Source: Dendrophyllia cribrosa (taxonomy: Eukaryota > Cnidaria > Anthozoa > Scleractinia > Dendrophylliidae). Taken from it: a DNA stretch of 64,000 bases. This document shows positions 33,600 to 45,709 of this stretch, piece after piece. Below the pieces are notes generated by a model. It had not been told where the DNA came from. It worked only from the letters and a program-made list of their open reading frames with translations, and did not search any database. Where the stretch lies: the NCBI GenBank assembly GCA_024195265.1, contig JAJLRJ010000001.1, positions 59,724,289 to 59,788,288 on the forward strand, given 5' to 3'. The number at the start of each line of letters is the position of its first letter. Within the stretch, counting starts at the first letter, position 1. The position numbers and the translations under genes were made by a program.

Positions 33600-34070
33600 C
33601 CACAATTCTACTCAGAGAGTAAATATAAATATATAACCGCATTCTGCTTATCTCAGTTTTAGTTTAAATTATGAAGCCCTGGGCCAGGAAGTAATTCTAA
33701 GATATAATTTAAACTTATTCACTGAGAGGAATTGATACCACTGTGCAAGCAGTGCTAATTATTTGTTCCAAACCCAGTTTATCCGCCCCTTAATGACGCA
33801 ACCAGTAGGGTTGGATAACATCAAAGACAGTGACCGCCTCAACTAAACAGCGACCACAACACATTCATAGTTGATGTGTCTGTCTAAGTCTACTTTCCCG
33901 CGTCTTTGGTGGCTTAAAATTTGTCAGCCATACTATTTCCGACGATAAAGCATTCTTCTTATTTAGCAATTGAGTGAAAAAGCCGCTATCAGCCGTTACC
34001 AAGAAATTACCGATATAAATATAGTTAAACTTTCCTTCCGTTGATCTTATCGTGAAAAGCATCTAAATAT
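33600..34070 (-). repeat. Low-copy duplicated segment, copy C (inverted)
   Basis: Reverse complement of parts of 29960-30680, including CTTTCCTTCCGTTGATCTTATCGTG and TTAATGACGCAACCAGTAG. With copy B it forms a widely spaced inverted repeat about 3 kb apart. Confidence 0.6.
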
Positions 34071-34117
34071 TTGAAAATCTTGTTTTCTGATGGACAACAG
34101 CCCAACTAAGATGTTAA

Positions 34118-35870
34118 GGTGTTTCCCTCCAGTTTCCATGCAGCCGCACCGACCATTGTTAAGCGGCCGTTTAACAAACTTTCCTTTATTAAATTAGTAT
34201 GAAACTTATACAAATTATTGTACTTAGTTTGAAGTTTATAAGATTGTAAAAATTTTGTAAATCAGATTAAAAATTGCGGAGATAAACGAGAAAGATTGAA
34301 ATCACTTGAGTCTAATTTCCGAGCGATTGCGATGGCATCTAGAAAAATCAAAACTATTACAATAAACCATGACATATGGCAAACAAAATATCTAAAAATT
34401 AGAAACTTTTGTCAAACCGATTTTGAGTAAATCAGAAAAATATTTCGAACTTGTGATTTTGCATGTGTATGAGCACATCCATAAGTTCCTCAATTAAGCT
34501 TATAAAAGTTTAATTTCTCAATCTCAAATTTACGCCAAAATGTGTGTTTAGAGTATGAGATGAAACTGTGAAAGTTTGAAAGCGTTTTTCGTTTTAGTTT
34601 TGGAGATTCGATTTTCTATAGGAAACCATAGTTTTTTAACTGAGTCCTTGATATTGTAGTTTTAGCGCTTTTCTATATATTTCAAAAACCGCGAGATAGA
34701 TTTGTTTTAAACTTTTATGGTCGTTTCTTTATAATATGAACAACATTGTCTCTAAGTTTCATCTTGATTGAAACATTGCAACATGGTCAAATAAAATAAT
34801 AAAGTTCACCCGAAACGCGATTGAGACTTCGTGCTTTGATTGCACGGTTGAAGGCGCACAAAGACACTTTATTTAATTAATTCAGGTGAAGCGCAACGCA
34901 TTTCTGCGTGACCATCATGTTTTTCGGAGTAACGTGTTCATTCCCACGAATTTCAGTGGGACGTTTATTTGAAAGCAGGTTTTTTAATCGCAGTTTGACG
35001 TGCACTGGACACTCTCGACATTTTGAATTGTAGGGAAAAGAAAGAAGTCAACGCGATTTGCATAATTCTTAACACGCAGAAATGCGTTGCACTTCACCTG
35101 AATTAATTAAAGCGTCTTTGCGACGTGCGCCTTCAACCGTGGAATCAAAGCACAAAGTCTCAATCGCGTTTTAGGCCGAACTTTATTATTTTGTTTGACT
35201 ATGTTGCAATGTTTCAATCAAGATGAAACTTAGAGACAATGCTGTTCATATTATAAAGAAACGACCATAAAAGTTTAAAAAAAATCTATCTCGCGGTTTT
35301 TTAAATATGTAGAAAAGTGCTAAAACTACAATATCAAGGACTCAGTAAAAAAACTACGGTTTCCTATAGAAAATCTAATCTCCAAAACTAAAACGACAAA
35401 CGCTTTCAAACTTTCACAGTTTCATCTCATACACTAAACACACATTTTGGCGTAAATTTGAGATTGAGAAATTAAACTTTTATAAGCTTAATTGAGGAAC
35501 TTGTAGATGTGCTCATACCTGACATGCAAAATCACAAGTTCGAAATGTTTTTCTAATTTACTCAAAATCGGCTTGACAAAAGTTTCTAATTTTTAGATAT
35601 TTTGTTTGCCATATGTCATAGTTTATCTTAATAGTTTTGATTTTTCTAGATGCCATCGCAATCGCTCGGAATTTAGACTCAAGTGATTTCAATGTTTCTC
35701 GTTTATCTCCGCAATTTTAAATCCGATTTACAAAATTGTTACACTCTTATAAACTTCAAACTTTGTACAATATTTTGTGTAAGTTTCATACTAATTCAAT
35801 AACGGAAAGTTAGTTAAACGGCCGCTGAAAAATAGTAGGTGCGGCTACACGGAAACTGGAGGGAAACACC
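34118..35870. mobile_element. 1.75-kb foldback with about 800-bp arms
   Basis: TTAA on both sides (34114-34117 and 35871-35874). Ends GGTGTTTCCCTCCAGTTTCC and its reverse complement. The arms (34118 to about 34916 and about 35074-35870) match along nearly their whole length with scattered mismatches; a spacer of about 160 bp lies between. It has no open frame of note. Confidence 0.9.
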
Positions 35871-35909
35871 TTAAATTCAATTAAAATGCAATTCTTCCAC
35901 GTCAGATGG

Positions 35910-36069
35910 TATAGAGCGTTTTCACTTGACGTCATAGCCGCCATATTGGTGTTCCCGTACAAAAGAATTTTAATTAACTTCTTTTGTTAGGAACACCAAC
36001 ATGGCTGCCATGGCCTTTGTCATTTGAGTCCCCCGGGACTGAAGGTCACGTGAGTGAAAACGCTCTATA
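35910..36069. mobile_element. 160-bp palindromic MITE
   Basis: Ends TATAGAGCGTTTTCAC and GTGAAAACGCTCTATA. The inner GCCGCCATATTGGTGTTCC and GGAACACCAACATGGCTGC also pair. TA-type ends. Confidence 0.8.
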
Positions 36070-36965
36070 TGTTTTATATATTCAATTTGATATCCAATAT
36101 ATAGTGATTGCTGAAATAAATGTACATTTCGGCGCCATTTTGAATCATTATCTCTCTCGGCCGGGAAATTGGTACGGACTCCAGACCTACCAAGAAGAAC
36201 ATAGGGAAAAGTTAACTGTTGTTTAAAGGTTCTATGTCGCGAGGATGGCGGGTGAGTACTGGGCACTAACAACTTGAAAAACGTCCGGTGGCTTTTTTTC
36301 AAGTTGGCGGCCATTACTGTCGAATTCGCTGCAATCCGTTCCATCCCGTCGTATTGCGTGGAAGGATAGATCTCAAGTTTACAGATTAGTGAGAGTATTT
36401 ACTTGGCTAGATGTTTGTTAAATTATTTCTGCGATTTGTTAGTACCTTCGAAAAATTCGATGTCTTTCAGTAGTGGTGGAGGTTGGGGAGAAATTTGAAA
36501 GCGAAATCGATCGTGTGGTTCTTAACCTCGCGTGGTTCGACACGAGTGTAATCGCGATAAAACTTGCCGTGATCCGGGAGGGAACAATAGAAGTTTGACA
36601 TGTGTGATGTCAGGTTACGTCACATGACAGGAACTCATTGCGCAGACTCACCTTGCGACATAGCCCCTTTAAGCAAACAACATTGCGTAGGAAGTTTTTA
36701 GGGTTGAAGGTTGTCTTGTGTGACCATAACAGAAGAAACTTTATGCTTCTCAACGCTAAAAAAGAAAACTATGGACTCGGATTTATTTCACTGCTCGGTT
36801 CCAACAACCATCGGCTTAAGGGAAAGGTAGGCAAGTGTAATTTGCCCGAATGAATCTTGTTGGCGACAGATCCAAGAAGTTCGATGATTCGTCCATCTGT
36901 TCGTTCATGGTAATTCTTCATAACCTTTACCATAACCTTCTTGGGTAAATCGATGAAAATCGATA
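36070..36965. other. Non-coding region
   Basis: Small open frames on both strands; a short hairpin ACTTGAAAAACG...TTTTTTTCAAGT near 36268-36305. No gene was recognised. Confidence 0.35.
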
Positions 36966-37160
36966 TCAAAATTCAAAAACACCTAGTAAGAGATGAAATT
37001 TGCTCACTTTTAAAGCGGGTCTAAAAGAAGTACGAAGAAAGATGTCAACATTGTGGATGGAGCTAGTAAAAGATCTTTCAGCAGAACAGGAGATGGCCTG
37101 AGCCGTTGTGGCCAGAATCGAAGCAACTTTATACAGAATTGATAAAATAATAGAAGCCAT
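36966..37160 (-). pseudogene. Possible hAT transposase dimerisation-domain remnant
   Basis: The minus-strand frame reads YKVASILATTAQAISCSAERSF then DIFLRTSF, close to the pattern of a hydrophobic stretch, SxSAERSFS and a later LRTSM found at the C-terminal end of hAT transposases. Only this short part is visible, with no zinc finger or DDE region nearby. Confidence 0.45.
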
Positions 37161-37534
37161 TTTGATGCATAGTCTTTACCGTCATGGCTAGTAACAGGTT
37201 CTTGTTGTCGTAGTTTTCTAAGATTGACGTTTTATCATTCTCGTCCCCAGAGCTCCACGGTCTTTTTATAAATTTGCTTCCATTGACTAAACGAAACATT
37301 AGGGCTCTGGGGAAGAGAATTTTGACTTGATAGAAATTGGATATAGAACATTTGGTGAATATTAGGATGAAAACAAATAATGAAGATTGAAACTGAATCA
37401 CAATTATTACGTGACTGTGTCTGTGGTTTCTGAATGGTTTGCCAGTTATGCCCACATAATGCTATTTGTTTACTACTAGGGGGCTGCAGTCCAAATATTT
37501 AATTATTCTTCATATTTGAAATTATAACAAGCAA
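37161..37534. other. Spacer
   Basis: A minus-strand open frame covers part of it (37129-37455) without recognisable features. Confidence 0.3.
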
Positions 37535-37544
37535 TGGTCTTAAC

Positions 37545-38577
37545 CAACTTCATTCCCAGGGCCTCTCTCTCTTCAGCTACGTCATCATCGGGAGAGACCC
37601 TGGTTGCGGCTGGTCATGTGGCTCCCAAAATCTGGAAGCTAACAAAAATTTATGTTAGGGGAGGGGTGGTAAAGTGTATAATCGTCGCTTTAACGAGAAA
37701 GGGGAGAAGTGTTTTGAGGTCTTATCGGTCATCAGAACAAGCTTATAGCCAAGTATTTCGTGATCACACAAGTATTTTCGACCTGTAAGCGGTTCATGTT
37801 GTTGTCAACTCAGCCAAAACGTTTCTTAGCAACGGAAAGCACGTTAAAAACCTTGTTTCTTCATTTACGGAAACAAACGCCGCGACGGTCAATATTTCGC
37901 GCTGGCAAATGCCACGAACCGAGCTGAATTCGACATTAAGCCAATATCAGGCTCCTAAATATGTGAATACAGAGGTAATCTTTATCCTATGTTTTATTTT
38001 ATGGTAAAGTCTTGCTGTCAGACGGCCAATTAGCCGAAAAGCATAACTTAACTCAGAGAATAGGCGACCGATCGAAATCAATTCACTTTATTGACAAGAT
38101 CAATATATTACATTGGGCAACATTATACAGATTATATTTTATATTTTATCTGCAAGCTAAGATTTAGAACTACAAGAATTGGCATTCTGGTCAATAAAAG
38201 CCTGAAAAGCATCATTTTATAAAGCAAACGATGTGCTGATGTGTGTGATGTTATATTTTGTTCAGGCAATATCGAATTCAAATCTGGATAAATGAACATC
38301 TGGTTCTTTTTACCTTTGTTGAAATTAGAAGGTGACCGGAGGCTTTCAAAGGTGTACATAATTATTAAAATGTTAAATGCCTGTGTTTTTGAACGAATGA
38401 GCCTCTTGACAGGCATTTCTTTCGTCTTCTGCTCGTTCGAGAAGATCAACAAAAGTAGTTATTGACCCTACCTCGATGGAAAATATTTTGTCACAGGGTG
38501 GCACGTGACCCGCCGCAACCAGGGTCTCTCCCGATGATGACGTAGCTGAAGAGAGAGAGGCCCTGGGAACGAGGTTG
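37545..38577. mobile_element. 1.03-kb TIR element with 10-bp target duplication
   Basis: TGGTCTTAAC at 37535-37544 and 38578-38587. The inverted ends start CAACTTCATTCCCAGGGCC and match the reverse complement of CCTCTCTC...GGTTG over about 60 bp. A long target duplication suits Mutator-like transposition. The interior has a minus-strand frame (38132-38452) without domain features and, on the same strand, an AATAAA near 38090. Confidence 0.85.
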
Positions 38578-38587
38578 TGGTCTTAAC

Positions 38588-40737
38588 TTGCAAAATATTT
38601 TCTTTACTGGTATATTTACTTTAATTATCTGGTTAATTCTATTGTTTTAAGAGGAACATTTTCAAGAAAATCCTTGATGTAATCGACATCAAGCTAAAAC
38701 ATGTCAAGAAATCCACGAGTTCAAGACTTCTGCCAGAGTTGTGAATGAAAACAATAATTAATGACGTTATAGGACGAAAACAAGCTTTGCACCAAAATGA
38801 GGCTGCGCCTCGTGCACATCTAAGAAAATGTGTCCCACATGACAGGAAAAGACGCTGTCGCGTCTTATATATTGTTTTCAGCATCATCAGGTTATTAAGA
38901 GCTCCCTCGTGAGGGTGAACCGGTGAGGGTGGGACTCTGCAGAGACTCTGCGCTCAGTAACTCTACCCCAATGAAGGAGGTAGGGGGGAGCAGAGACGGG
39001 GGAGCATTTTGCTCAAATTATTTTTCATTTTTGTTATTGTTATATTAACATGTTAAAAGGCGCGTTTTAACTCGTATCTACTTCAAATGGATGTATCTGG
39101 CACTGTAAATTCGATGTAAATGTTAAGAAAGTCATGTTCTTGTCCCCCTTTTGGAACACCGACAGACAGTCGATACCCACGCAAGAGCACCCCAGGTTGC
39201 TAGTGGACTAACTTGGTATCCGTCTATTAATTATTAACTACAAATTCTAATTTTTAAAATTCACTAAATCTTCAATATTTCTTATTTCTCTAAATTTTAC
39301 CAATCCTTTGAGAAAAACTATTTCCTCCCAAACATACCCAAAAATCACCCAAAAATTTTCAAAACATCCCATAACATAGGTTTCTGTTTTAAACATAGGG
39401 TTTTTTGATTGCTTGAAACGTGAACGAGATATTTCCATTAAAGCCATGTCAAGTGGCGGGAAAGTGGCGTTTAGGTTAAGTCCCGCCTTAAGCTTTTAAT
39501 TACAAATAATTAATTTTCCTAATGATTTTCTTTATCACCCTCTCCTTCCTGCAATAGCGTCCCGATATTGCAGACTCGTAGATCCCCGACCCTCTCCTCT
39601 CCTAAGCACTAATTAACCCACCTATCCCCATTCCCTTGCGTCTAACTCCCCATCATGCCCTACTTCCAACGCTCCAACGCCGCCCCATGGGTAAGACTGG
39701 TGACCATTACATATCGCGGGCTCAATGTTTACAGCCTATCAACCGATCGAGTGCTACTGCTATAAATTCCATTGCTATAAATCGTTCAACGCTTGGAGTA
39801 TTCGCGAGTTAATCAAAGGGCTCTGAGAATCGGCCATCTCGTTAATACGAAACAAGGTAAGGTTAATTTTAGGGGCGAACTAATAAGCGACCACTTTAAG
39901 TTATCTTGCAACAAAGACAAAGCACGCTGTTTTTCCGACTAAAATATATAACAACCAATGGCGTGTAATATGAGAGATATGATAGCACATGAAAAGCGTC
40001 GGGCGCCTAGGCAATGGATTTACATGCACTAGCATGCCGTTATTACATTAAATACTTTTGTAGGTCGAAAAGCGCTAAGTACGGCAATTGTATTCTCCGT
40101 TGTCAGCTATCCAGTACGTGTTTCTTGTTAGATTTCACTTGACCGCTTTTCATTTTTTGTGACCTTCTAAACTCGTAACATTTTGTAAAGACCGTTTGTA
40201 GAAGTTTGAATTAAAAGCACATGAAATCTTGAGCTTTGTAAAGATTTTTTTTCGAGGCTTGAGAACGAAATTTAAACCGAACGAGATTTATGGAAAACGG
40301 TCAGCGCTTGACTTCGCACGTTTTGACGCCACTTAAAAATGGTTGACCCGATGAGATAAAAAACAACTTTGGCAATATTCATCGTATAAAGCTGGTTAAA
40401 CTCTTTAGAATTAGCTTAGTTTGTGTATTAGACGATTCTAATATTTGTTCTGTTGCGCCCGACTTAGATTTAGTTAATTTTGCAGTTTAATAAAAGCTTC
40501 TTCTCCCGTTAGGATCTTTTATTTTTTGGAACGCGAATAAAGCGAATTTGTCAACACCTCACTCTTGGACATCGTCGTGTTAGCTTTAATAGGTTGTTAT
40601 GTGAAAATAATTACGCCACAAAACCGACATCGAGCGGTTAACACAGTTCGATATTTATTTTAAATTGAACGACTTCAAATAAACTTTAACTTGCCATTTT
40701 AATAGCCAATTTCGATATATTAAAATTCAACTAGAAA
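38588..40737. other. Non-coding region
   Basis: Contains frames with many stops (38639-38887, 39247-39447) that resemble no family known to me. A C-rich stretch at 39530-39690. No repeat boundary was found. Confidence 0.35.
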
Positions 40738-40821
40738 CAAAAGACATCACTACGAGGCTTTGGGGAATGAATAGGGATTTTTTATTGTTTATTCCCCTAA
40801 ACTTCGTAGTGAAGTCTTTTG
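40738..40821. repeat. 84-bp inverted repeat
   Basis: CAAAAGACATCACTACGAGG pairs with the right arm ending CTTCGTAGTGAAGTCTTTTG, and GGGGAATGAAT with TTATTCCCC. A small foldback element or hairpin. Confidence 0.65.
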
Positions 40822-41066
40822 TTAGAAGTGGAATTTTCATGGCAAAAAATTGGATGACATTTGCCTCTAATTTTTTAACTCGTCCCCAGATCCCCAATTT
40901 GAAGGAAAAAATAAAATTTCGCCCATTTATGAATTACTTTTCGGAAATCTACACGCGGATTCCAGTAATTTGGTTATTATTCATTTTGGAAACGTTAAAA
41001 TATTTTAATAACTTAAAAAAAGTCCCGTCATTTTGACCTTGAAGTGACCAATGTCACGTAAAGGCT

Positions 41067-42303
41067 TTTATTATATCTCTCAGTTAGTACGCGCGCTATG
41101 ATTGGTCAATTTTCCGGTCCGTATTTTACAGTACGGACCACAAAATTTGAGATTCCCGCATCGGTCTAGCATCCGCTAACAAAAGTTTTCTACATTAAAA
41201 ATTATCCAGAGAAAACGTATGGAGCTAAATGGGTTAACATATCAGGTTACAAAAACTCTCTTCGATGTAATTAGCTATAACTTTAGCAAAAAACTGATTA
41301 GCCGGGAATCAAAAAGCATTGACAATTTTCTTGAGTATAAAGCTTACATGCTTATTGTTTTGATATTTAGCTTTTAGGCTGTAAGTTGTAAAAACTCGAG
41401 TAACTTGGCAAATTCGTTTAACTTTAACAATTTAATTCAGCATTGAAAAAAGAGTACCTTTCTTTGTAAGAAAACTTCTCTATGAAAAACATAAAGCTGC
41501 AAAACAACTTGAAACGGCTTCCATCGGTAACTGTATCATATAAGCTAGCTTAGTTTAATCAAGTTCTTGTCTTAGTTTATATAAAACTTAGGTTCAGAGT
41601 TATCGTTTGTGGCAGTGGCTCTAAGAAGAACGCAAACTTGAGGCTACAGAATTACGATAAAAGTGTACCTTGATTCCTCAGCGAAATTTTTGTCCTTGCA
41701 GTGGATTCCCCGAAAACAATTTTTGCGTATTCGCAAATACGCTCAGCTCTTGCTGCAGCTCACGCTGAAAATTTGTCAGGTGCGATTGAAATTCAAACTC
41801 ATCCATGCACAAAGTTTGGCATGAAGCCACTAAAGCACAACGAAAAGCCAAAAACAGCTTGCAGTATTTGACGAGGAGATATTTTAAGTATCCGTTTTGA
41901 AGTTTGAGAGTTTTTCCGTTCACCGCTGTAGACAGAAATGCTGCCACAGCCACATTTTCCAGTTTGACAAACACGTTTGTTTTGGCGATTTTATCGCGGC
42001 GTTTTCATTCTTCTTTTCCTCACTTGTCTTCGCCAGTAACTAAGAATTTTTTCAAAGAAAACTATCTTGTGTCAGGTTTCCGTTGTCCTATCGAACACAT
42101 GGAAGAATAAATTAATTCGTTTATATAGTTTTCATTCAAGAGCCACGCAAGTTCACGGCCGAATCGAGGACCGATCACACTATTTTTGAAAGCCAATAAA
42201 ATTTGCTCTTTGCTTTCTTGTGACGTACGTCAGTCAAATGAAGCCGTCCATATTTTGACTTGAAAGGTTTTCCTTTATCTCCGATTTAGAGATATAATAA
42301 ATA
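41067..42303. mobile_element. Possible 1.24-kb TIR element
   Basis: The ends share TTTATTATATCTCT in inverted orientation (41067 and 42303). Near the left end GGTCCGTATTTTAC and GTACGGACC form a hairpin. The minus-strand frame at 41678-41974 is of unknown nature. Boundaries are weak. Confidence 0.35.
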
Positions 42304-42325
42304 TCTTATAAGCCTCGTTTTCCTC

Positions 42326-42404
42326 GGTCCGTACCGTAAGTTACAGATCCTCGTTTTTTTTCCTCGAGGAAAAAAAACTCGGTCCGTAACTTACGGTACG
42401 GACC
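42326..42404. repeat. 79-bp palindrome
   Basis: Perfect 19-bp arms GGTCCGTACCGTAAGTTAC and its reverse complement, with an inner CGTTTTTTTTCCTCGAGGAA-type palindrome at the centre (CTCGAG). Confidence 0.85.
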
Positions 42405-42621
42405 TCGAACTCGGCTAATAAGAGGTATGTATGGAGTTCAACCGCGCGGTCATCGCTTTTATCGGTGTAACTCATTTTAATCAACATGTTCTCCTCTCTG
42501 TATTTACGATTATCGTTAAGCTTCAAATTGCTCTGAATTTACGATTATAGTTAATTCAGAACACTGTTTCCCAGGACATTTCAGAAAAGAAGAAATTAAA
42601 AAAAAAAAAACATGTTATTTG

Positions 42622-42695
42622 GACTGGATTCGAACCCGGAACTACCGCTACTAGGAACGTCTTCTTACCACTAGACCACCGAACAACAAGGCGAT
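42622..42695 (-). ncRNA. tRNA-like Pol III sequence (degenerate)
   Basis: The minus strand has TGGTCTAGTGGTAAGA (A-box region) and CCGGGTTCGAATCCAG (B box/T arm), followed by a T run at 42598-42611. The acceptor stem and part of the T stem do not pair, so it is not a working tRNA; probably a SINE head or pseudogene. Confidence 0.5.
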
Positions 42696-42933
42696 GGGAA
42701 ATTATATCTGCAAGATATTTATTTGAGTCTTGCATAGAATATCATTGATCTACAGTGATTAGGCCTAAGCGCTGATTTCAAATGGTTAGCTTTTTGTTGA
42801 GGTTTGGTGATCAAGCTTTTACATTTACTTTCTAAAATTATTTTCAAGCGAGTGATTTTATAGGCTTACTATAGGGTGTAGAATAAGCGCATTAATTTTA
42901 TTATGTTAAAAAATTGAGGTTTGCTTAACCAGC

Positions 42934-43009
42934 AGCGTGGTAGTCTAGTGGTTAGAAGAGAGGATAAGTCAGCGAAGGGTCGTAGGTTCGAGTCCTGTCC
43001 GGACACTAA
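42934..43009 (+). ncRNA. tRNA-like Pol III sequence (degenerate)
   Basis: GGTAGTCTAGTGGTTAGAAG (A-box region) and CGTAGGTTCGAGTCCTG (B box/T arm, stem mostly paired), with a T run near 43017-43023. The acceptor stem pairs poorly. Confidence 0.5.
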
Positions 43010-43139
43010 GGATTGTTCTTTTTCAACAAAAATGCTGATTTCCCAGAATTCCTTTCAGACTGTCAGTGTTCTGAATTAACTATAATCGTAAATTCAGAGC
43101 AATTTGACACTTAACGATAATCGTAAATTCAGAGAGGAG

Positions 43140-43901
43140 GACGGGTTGTTTTAATAGGCGTAATATCAACATCCACACTCGGTTTTGAAGAGACTGGGAT
43201 CTAGTGAACATTTTTGATGGGAAATATGATTTAGTTGGAGCGAAAAAAATCCCGTCATTTTGCCATTTTTTTAGTGCAATATGCTTCGACTGAGCCCATT
43301 TTGGCTTCTATTGGTGACTTGCGCGGACTAGCACCCAGGCCGTCCGAGTTCAACTGCGCATGGGAAATAGTTCATTTTAGTAACGCGCACGCCCGGAACA
43401 AATGTCTTCTTTCAGGGGCAATTTTTTGGTATGTATATCGAAATTGGGCTATTCCATTTTCAGTTTAAAAATAAGAGTATTCAGTTTACAAATAAGAAAA
43501 CGTCTTAGCGTGACATAAATATCCATAGTAGTCTGAAACGAGACAATACCCCGGGGAGTTTAACAATAGCCCAGGGGTACTCCCCGAAAATGTGGGTGAG
43601 GGTGTGCGGCGCGTTTCTTGAAACCCTTACCCTATTTCAGACCATATCCTTTGGTGCCGTTATATAGCTTTTATAAAGGAGTCACCCCCCGGAAAAAAAG
43701 TTTTTCGACTGAGAGACATGGAGTGACTAATTTGCATATCTGTGCCGGGTGCTATATCTCGTTTACGCTTGCGAATTAACGAGATAAAAACGATGACTTA
43801 TCAGCGAAATTCGCCAGAGTTTAGGCTTATTTTGATTTCTTCTGACTGATAACTTCACGGTCGGCCGCATTTATTAGGCGAAAGAAATTTCGGTGTCTTC
43901 G
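43140..43901. other. Non-coding region
   Basis: Includes a GGGGTACTCCCC-like patch near 43570. No gene was recognised. Confidence 0.35.
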
Positions 43902-43967
43902 AATTGACATCTGTTTTCTGATTGGCTTTCGTTTTAAAAATAGCCAATCAGAAAACAGATGTCAATT
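43902..43967. repeat. Perfect 26-bp inverted repeat, 14-nt loop
   Basis: AATTGACATCTGTTTTCTGA... pairs exactly with the arm at 43942-43967. No coding frame covers it. Could be a minimal MITE or a hairpin RNA source. Confidence 0.85.
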
Positions 43968-45681
43968 TTCCAAACTTTAGCTGGTTGAATATATACAACA
44001 GTAATGATGTACTAGCGGTTCAAAAATGCTAGGTGAGAGTTTACCAATCTCTTCATTTACTTAATTTGAAAACAAAATTTTAGCGTCAGGGGGCGACGGG
44101 GGAGGGCAAGATGAATTTTCTGATTTAACTGGAGATGTTGGATTGCATGGCCTGCATGCACAATGGCCTCGAAGTTTGAAGTTGAGACATCGTTGTGCCC
44201 AGTCGCTTCCATTTTACTTGTACTCAGTCTCTTGTCTTCCTAAAATAAAATAAAATAAAATAATTGGGAACTGGTACTGGTCAGTATTAGGTTTCCCTTC
44301 CTCCACCACCTCTCTTCATAAATTTGTGTCAAAAGGAAAATTGGTCTGAAAGTGGATGTATAGTACTGCTGTGGACCTGGGTCCATGACAATATGTAGTA
44401 GTGTTCTGTTTATTTTGATTGGGTGAGAGTTGGTTTATCAGGAATACAGCTAAATCTTGCTGTCTCAAATTCTCAGTTTGAAGTTGTGAGTGCTATCTTC
44501 CAAATTAACTTGTCCCCGTTAGATACTGCTATATTTTTTTTTTCCATTTACTGGGTATCAAATAATTGCTATCAATTCACGATTTCCCTTGAATGGTTGA
44601 GATCTCAGGAGTTTACTGCTGCTGAAGAGTGATGCTGTACAAAAAAATAACAACTCAATGGTAGTACAGTTGCAGTAAAAATAATAAATCTTACCCAAAA
44701 ACAGCAGAAACTACAGTAACATAGAATAGTGGAGTACAGAACATACCAACAATAAACATATTATAGTAGTAATTACAGGTAGCATTGTCATAGATTGGTT
44801 TTTAATTGTGTGTCATAAAACCAAAACCATGATAGTGATTACTTTGTCCAATCACAACACACACAGTCAATCCAATGAAGCAATCAGAACTTGGAGCAAT
44901 TACAGGTAGCCAGTACCAAGCATGGGAAAATGTGTGCGAGCAAGTCATGATTGGTTTTGGTTTTATTTTCGATTGGTCGAGAAAGTGGCACGAGATTCTC
45001 CCAACAGTAACAATACTATATTTAGGATACAGGTCATGAAAATTATGAAATTGATCACAAAACATGAATATTCAAGATGTAGCAACAGATTATCTGCAAA
45101 TACCATAAGCAATGTATGGAGACCAGGAAGGAGAATTTGTAGGTTAATACCGGGACTTAGGCCTTCATGACCAGTTAACCCCTTTAAAAATCCCAAAATC
45201 AAATATGTACATTCTCCTTACTGGTGTCAATACAGTTCACATGGCCATACTACAGTGAATTTGTATTCAACGTCCACAGACAACTCATGTTTCATATTGA
45301 AGGTGATTCGGTTCTTAATTCCTATAATCTACATGCTTGCTCGTACACTGATATTCTGAGGAGATTTGAGGTGGCGATCAACGTTCCAATAATTAACGTC
45401 AAACACTAATTTTGGTCATGTGTTTACCTATGTAGCTGCTACATATTATACTGGTAAAATGTTTTCTTCCTAATAAAATGTTTTTATCCAAATTGTAGGA
45501 ATGACCTGTATTTACCCGCGGTAGGTGTTTACAGCACAAGTGCTATGGGAACCCCGCATTTAAATAACAGAAACAAATACTCCATTCAAAAAATGTCATT
45601 AACATCAATTGCATTTTCCAGCTGGCTCACAGGAGCCTTTGATCTGTTAATTGTGACTCAACCTGTCTTCGTTGCCCACCT
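43968..45681. other. Non-coding region
   Basis: AAAACCAAAACCATGAT (44818) and GTCATGATTGGTTTTGGTTT (44944) form a loose inverted repeat. A TAAAA microsatellite lies at 44240-44260. Otherwise nothing. Confidence 0.4.
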
Positions 45682-45709
45682 CCCCCCCCCCCCCCCCCCC
45701 CCCCCCCCC
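45682..45709. repeat. Homopolymer of 28 C
   Basis: Direct reading. The flanks do not match the poly-G/poly-C element family. Confidence 0.9.

Larger units (their letters stand above)
42492..43139. mobile_element. 648-bp TIR element carrying two opposed tRNA-like sequences
   Basis: About 75-bp inverted ends starting TCCTCTCTGTATTTACGATT. Each end repeats a (G)AATTTACGATTAT word twice. Between them lie a minus-strand tRNA-like sequence (42622-42695) and a plus-strand one (42934-43009), which face away from the centre of the element. No protein. Confidence 0.75.

Noticed and set aside
37129..37455. Upstream exon of the hAT-like remnant
   Set aside because: The frame shows no zinc finger or transposase motif and no splice signal was convincing.
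38875..38890. CTGATGATGCTGAAAAC on the minus strand as another hammerhead
   Set aside because: The core words are there but no helix II can form between CTGATGA and GAAA, and no flanking helix I pairs.
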